From JBOFLG01 sp051657745 (GTDB lineage Bacteria > Actinomycetota > Actinomycetes > Actinomycetales > Dermatophilaceae), in NCBI GenBank assembly GCA_051657745.1, contig JBOFLG010000146.1:1-24679 (forward strand): a stretch of DNA of 24,679 bases, in the 5' to 3' direction. A program made the position numbers and the translations under genes. Shown here one piece after another: positions 21,865-24,679 of the stretch. Position 1 is the stretch's first letter; each line of letters starts with the position of its first letter. The notes under the pieces are model-generated. The model saw only the letters and a list, made by a program, of their open reading frames with translations, did no database searches and was not told where the DNA came from.

Positions 21865-22905
21865 GTGGCATACGTCGACTGGGAGTTCGCCAAGACCACC
21901 GGGCGTGCGCTCGTCGGAGCCGGGCCGACGGTCAGCGCCGATGAGGCGCGCACCGAGGTCGAGGCGATCCGGGATGCCGCCCGCGCGGCCCGCGAGCCGG
22001 TCGCCGACACGGCTCGGCTGCAGACCCCGGCCGACGCGCCGGAGGCTCTGGTGGTGGACCGGGCGACCTGGATCGGAGTCAACGCCGACTCGATGCGGGC
22101 CATGCTCGACCCGGCGCTCGACACCATCGCTGAGCAGCGGACCCAGCAGGTCGGCCCGACGGCCCAGGCGGTCGGTAGCAAGGTCACCGGGGCCGAGGCG
22201 GGTGCCCTGCTGGCGTTCATGGCCGGCAAGGTGCTCGGCCAGTACGACATCGCACCGGGTGGCACGCCGGCGTTGCTGCTGGTGGCCCCGAACATCGTGC
22301 AGGTCGCCCGTGAGCTCGGCGTCGACGCCGCCGACTTCCGCAGCTGGGTCTGTATGCACGAGGAGACTCACCGCGTGCAGTTCACCGCCGTCCCCTGGTT
22401 GCGTGAGCATCTCATCGCCGAGGCCCGCGCCCTCGTCATCGACCTTGCACCCGATCAGCAGCGGCTGCAGGAGGTCACCCGGCGGGTCGTCGACGGGTTG
22501 CCTGAGTTGTTCGCTGAGGGCAGCGCCGGGCTCGCCGAGCTGTTCACCACCCCCGAGCAACGCGCCACGATGGCCCAGCTCACTGCCGTGATGTCGCTGC
22601 TCGAAGGCCACGCCGATGTGGTCATGGATGACGTCGGCCCGGCGCACATCCCGACGGTGGCCGAGATTCGCCGCCGGTTCTCGGCCCGCCGCACCGGGAT
22701 GGGTGGCCCCGACCGCATACTCCGGCGGCTGCTCGGGCTGGAGGCCAAGATGCGCCAGTACCGCGACGGCGCCGTGTTCGTGCGTGGGGTGCAGGCCGAG
22801 GTCGGTGTGGACGGGTTCAACGCGGTGTGGTCCTCGGCCGAGACCCTGCCGCTGCCCGCCGAGATCACCGACCCGACGGCGTGGGTCCGCCGCGTCCACG
22901 GCTGA
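21865..22905 (+). CDS. zinc-dependent metalloprotease, DUF2342 / F420-biosynthesis-associated family
   Basis: Predicted metalloprotease of 346 aa. The zinc-binding helix is CMHEETHRVQF (HEETH, 165-169), and SLLEGHADVVMDDVG (about 244-258) supplies further conserved residues, including the probable third ligand. The N-terminal half is helical with IGVNADSMRAMLDP, and the C-terminal part has RILRRLLGLEAKMRQYRDGAVFV. The family is widespread in actinobacteria between dacB and tilS. Its cellular substrate is unknown; the F420 label is an annotation tradition, not seen here. The GTG start follows AGGAGAGG by about 10 nt. No signal peptide is visible, so it is probably cytoplasmic. Confidence 0.9.
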   Translation: MAYVDWEFAKTTGRALVGAGPTVSADEARTEVEAIRDAARAAREPVADTARLQTPADAPEALVVDRATWIGVNADSMRAMLDPALDTIAEQRTQQVGPTAQAVGSKVTGAEAGALLAFMAGKVLGQYDIAPGGTPALLLVAPNIVQVARELGVDAADFRSWVCMHEETHRVQFTAVPWLREHLIAEARALVIDLAPDQQRLQEVTRRVVDGLPELFAEGSAGLAELFTTPEQRATMAQLTAVMSLLEGHADVVMDDVGPAHIPTVAEIRRRFSARRTGMGGPDRILRRLLGLEAKMRQYRDGAVFVRGVQAEVGVDGFNAVWSSAETLPLPAEITDPTAWVRRVHG

Positions 22906-22911
22906 GCGCCA

Positions 22912-23002
22912 CAACTTTCCCGCCCGCACCCGGAACGTTCAGGTTCACTCTCCTTCGGAAATGGTGCCCAGATGAAGGTCTCGGGCGCGGGCGGGAAAGT
23001 TG
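22912..23002. repeat. long inverted repeat between DUF2342 gene and tilS
   Basis: Left arm 22912-22931 (CAACTTTCCCGCCCGCACCC) and right arm 22983-23002 are reverse complements at 19 of 20 positions; weaker pairing extends inward. The arms carry the GCGGGAAAGTTG core shared with 19541-19555 and 5975-5988. It may terminate the DUF2342 gene, or be a non-autonomous mobile repeat. Confidence 0.7.
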
Positions 23003-23079
23003 GGGTCACGGGGCCCGTCCGCTCGTGGTCCTGCAGGCCGAGCCGGCGCGGTCCGTCCCACGGATGGGAGAGTGGGAGC

Positions 23080-24114
23080 GTGAGTGGGCCCCATCCGGCG
23101 ACGGCGGCGATCCGCGGCGCGGTCCGGGCCGCACTCATCAGGCGCGGGCCGGATGACGTCACGCACGTCGCGTGCCGCGGCGGGCCGGATGACGTCACGC
23201 ACGTCGCGTGCAGCGGCGGGCCCGACTCGCTCGTGCTCGTGGCGTGCAGCGGCGGGCCAGATTCGCTCGCCCTCGCCGCGGCCCTCGCCTTCGAGGCGCC
23301 GCGGCTCGGCATCCGGGCCGGGGCGGTCGTGGTTGACCACGGGCTCCAATCGGGCTCTGCCAGGGTCGCCGCCGAGGTGGCGCACCGGCTCGCCGCGGGT
23401 GGCCTCGACCCGGTCGACGTTGTCGCAGTCACGGTGCCACACACGTCCGACGGCCCCGAGTCGGCCGCCCGCGAGGCAAGGTACGCCGCACTCGACCTCG
23501 CCGCCGACCGGCACGGCGCGGCCCTCGTGCTGCTCGGCCACACCCGGGACGACCAGGCCGAGCAGGTGCTACTCGGCCTGGTCCGCGGTTCCGGCGCTCG
23601 CTCGCTGGCTGGGATGCCGCGGGCCCGTGGCCGCTACCGCCGCCCCCTGCTCGACATCTCCCGCGACCAGACCCGAGCCTCCTGCACCGCCGAGGGCCTC
23701 TCCCCGTGGGATGACCCGATGAATGCTGACCCTGCCTACACCCGGGTCCGCGCTCGCCGCGCCCTCGCCGACCTCGAGCGCGACCTTGGCCCCGGAGTCA
23801 CCGGTGCGTTGGCCCGCACCGCCGACCTGTTGCGCGCCGACGCCGACCTGCTGGACTCCTTCGCGGCGGATGCCGTGGCGCGCCTCGGTGTCGGGCCCTG
23901 GCCGGTCGCCGATCTCGCTGGGCTCCCGACCGCGCTTCGAACCCGCGTCTGGCGCCGCCTGCTCACTGCCGCGGGAGCGCCCGCCGGCGCGGTCGGCATC
24001 CGGCAGGTACAGGCGTGCGACCGGCTGCTCACGCTGTGGCACGGCCAGGGACCGGTGCACGCTCCGGGGGGCCTGCGGGTGACCCGGGCCGACGGCCGGG
24101 TGACTATCGCCTGA
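23080..24114 (+). CDS. tilS: tRNA(Ile)-lysidine synthase with amplified PP-loop
   Basis: ATP-dependent enzyme that converts C34 of tRNA-Ile(CAU) to lysidine, needed to read AUA. The protein is 344 aa. The functional PP-loop appears to be VACSGGPDSLALAAAL (SGGPDS at 57-62), followed by AVVVDHGLQSGS and LGHTRDDQAEQVLLGLVRGSGARSL, all standard. Directly before it the same 12-residue segment is repeated: units at residues 21-32, 33-44 and 45-56, with SGGPDS kept in the third and GGPDD in the earlier ones. The GTG at 23080 is chosen for the preceding GGGAG and for the first family-like residues; the open frame upstream crosses the inverted repeat. hpt follows after 50 nt, the usual neighbour. Confidence 0.93.
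   Translation: MSGPHPATAAIRGAVRAALIRRGPDDVTHVACRGGPDDVTHVACSGGPDSLVLVACSGGPDSLALAAALAFEAPRLGIRAGAVVVDHGLQSGSARVAAEVAHRLAAGGLDPVDVVAVTVPHTSDGPESAAREARYAALDLAADRHGAALVLLGHTRDDQAEQVLLGLVRGSGARSLAGMPRARGRYRRPLLDISRDQTRASCTAEGLSPWDDPMNADPAYTRVRARRALADLERDLGPGVTGALARTADLLRADADLLDSFAADAVARLGVGPWPVADLAGLPTALRTRVWRRLLTAAGAPAGAVGIRQVQACDRLLTLWHGQGPVHAPGGLRVTRADGRVTIA
23140..23283 (+). repeat. 36-bp in-frame tandem repeat encoding the PP-loop
   Basis: Four 36-nt units start at 23140, 23176, 23212 and 23248. Units 1 and 2 are identical over 30 nt (23146-23175 and 23182-23211); units 3 and 4 are diverged but keep the frame and the GGPD residues. The pattern indicates successive tandem duplications within tilS. 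Confidence 0.85.
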
Positions 24115-24164
24115 GCCGTTCCGGTTGAATAGGCGCCACCCCCCACGTCACACGAGGAGCCACG

Positions 24165-24679
24165 GTGGATGCCGCCCAGATGGGAGCCGACCTCGAACGG
24201 GTGCTGGTCACCGAAGAGCAGATCCGCACCAGACTCGACGAGTTGGCCAGCGTGATCGCGCAGGAGTACGACGGCCGGGACCTGCTGCTGGTCGGTGTGC
24301 TGAAGGGCGCCGTCATGGTGATGGCCGACCTCATGCGGGCCCTCCCGGTCTCGGTGCCGGTGGACTGGATGGCGGTCTCGTCGTACGGCTCCGGCACCAA
24401 GAGCAGCGGTGTGGTGCGCATCCTCAAGGATCTCGGCACCGACATCACCGGCCGGCACGTGCTCATCGTCGAGGACATCGTCGACTCCGGGCTGACGCTG
24501 TCGTGGATCAAGGCCAACCTCGAGTCGCGTAACCCCGCGTCGGTCGAGGTCTGCACGCTGCTGCGCAAGCCCGACGCCGCCAAGGTCGAGGTCGATGTGA
24601 AATGGGTCGGCTTCGATATCCCCAACGAGTTCGTGGTCGGCTACGGCCTCGACTACGCGGAGGCGTACCGGGGCCTGCG
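24165..24679 (+). CDS. hpt: hypoxanthine phosphoribosyltransferase (3' end outside the window)
   Basis: Purine salvage enzyme that makes IMP or GMP from hypoxanthine or guanine and PRPP; cytoplasmic. The 171 codons present contain LLLVGVLKGAVMVMADLMRAL, the flexible-loop region SSYGSGTKSSGVV, the PRPP-binding loop VLIVEDIVDSGLTL (Glu103 and Asp104, in 99-112) and KPDAAKVEVDVKWVGFDIPNEFVVGYGLDYAE, covering nearly the full protein. The GTG at 24165 is chosen because GAGGAG lies 5 nt upstream. The frame is still open at the window end, with only a few residues missing. It follows tilS; in actinobacteria ftsH usually comes next. Confidence 0.96.
   Translation, partial: MDAAQMGADLERVLVTEEQIRTRLDELASVIAQEYDGRDLLLVGVLKGAVMVMADLMRALPVSVPVDWMAVSSYGSGTKSSGVVRILKDLGTDITGRHVLIVEDIVDSGLTLSWIKANLESRNPASVEVCTLLRKPDAAKVEVDVKWVGFDIPNEFVVGYGLDYAEAYRGL

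Noticed and set aside
21715..22929. 404-codon minus-strand open frame opposite the DUF2342 gene
   Set aside because: Antisense shadow; the plus strand has the HEETH metalloprotease.

Overview
The window comes from a high-GC (about 70 %) actinobacterium. The evidence is actinobacterial gene order (topA; tmk-holB; ppa / dacB - DUF2342 metalloprotease - tilS - hpt), a topoisomerase I with a lysine-rich tail instead of zinc fingers, and several genes that look leaderless (TANNNT box 6-7 nt before the start codon). I cannot name the genus; Micrococcales or a relative would fit.

Layout. (1) 1-2900: a frameshifted Abi-like gene, then on the minus strand a TyrZ-type tyrosyl-tRNA synthetase and a DODA/LigB-type extradiol dioxygenase. 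(2) 2923-6729: a two-component system (NarL-type regulator and DesK/LiaS-type kinase, minus strand) divergent from an ABC ATPase-permease pair (plus strand), the usual plan of an envelope or antibiotic-stress sensor-exporter module. (3) 6967-10248: topA and an SCP2-like protein. (4) 10375-11281: a TipA-type MerR regulator with a duplicated promoter/operator and an internal ribosome-binding site placed to make a TipAS-like ligand-binding protein. (5) 11330-12911: tandem repeats, a large hairpin and a secreted PL14-like polysaccharide lyase. (6) 13155-16676: tmk-holB, then a lipoprotein tripeptidyl-peptidase-like hydrolase.

(7) 16931-18360: tRNA-Thr(CGT), its terminator and a decayed mobile element. 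The element holds a broken tyrosine integrase interrupted by about 20 CGAC tetranucleotides, a lower-GC island with a small secreted orphan protein, and an IS630-type transposase tail. (8) 18539-24679: a conserved hypothetical gene coupled to a DUF427 gene, ppa convergent to them, then dacB, the DUF2342 metalloprotease, tilS and the start of hpt. tilS carries an in-frame 36-bp repeat that multiplies its PP-loop.

Under these genes lie several repeat layers: a dispersed inverted-repeat family sharing GCGGGAAAGT (one copy inside the ABC permease reading frame), many terminator-like hairpins, and a strong excess of the octamer GGATGACG on both strands. The points most worth following up are the tilS PP-loop amplification, the TipAL/TipAS dual-start gene without the thiostrepton-binding cysteines, the tRNA-Thr element with its tetranucleotide repeat and orphan secreted protein, and the TyrRS with an altered tyrosine-pocket motif.
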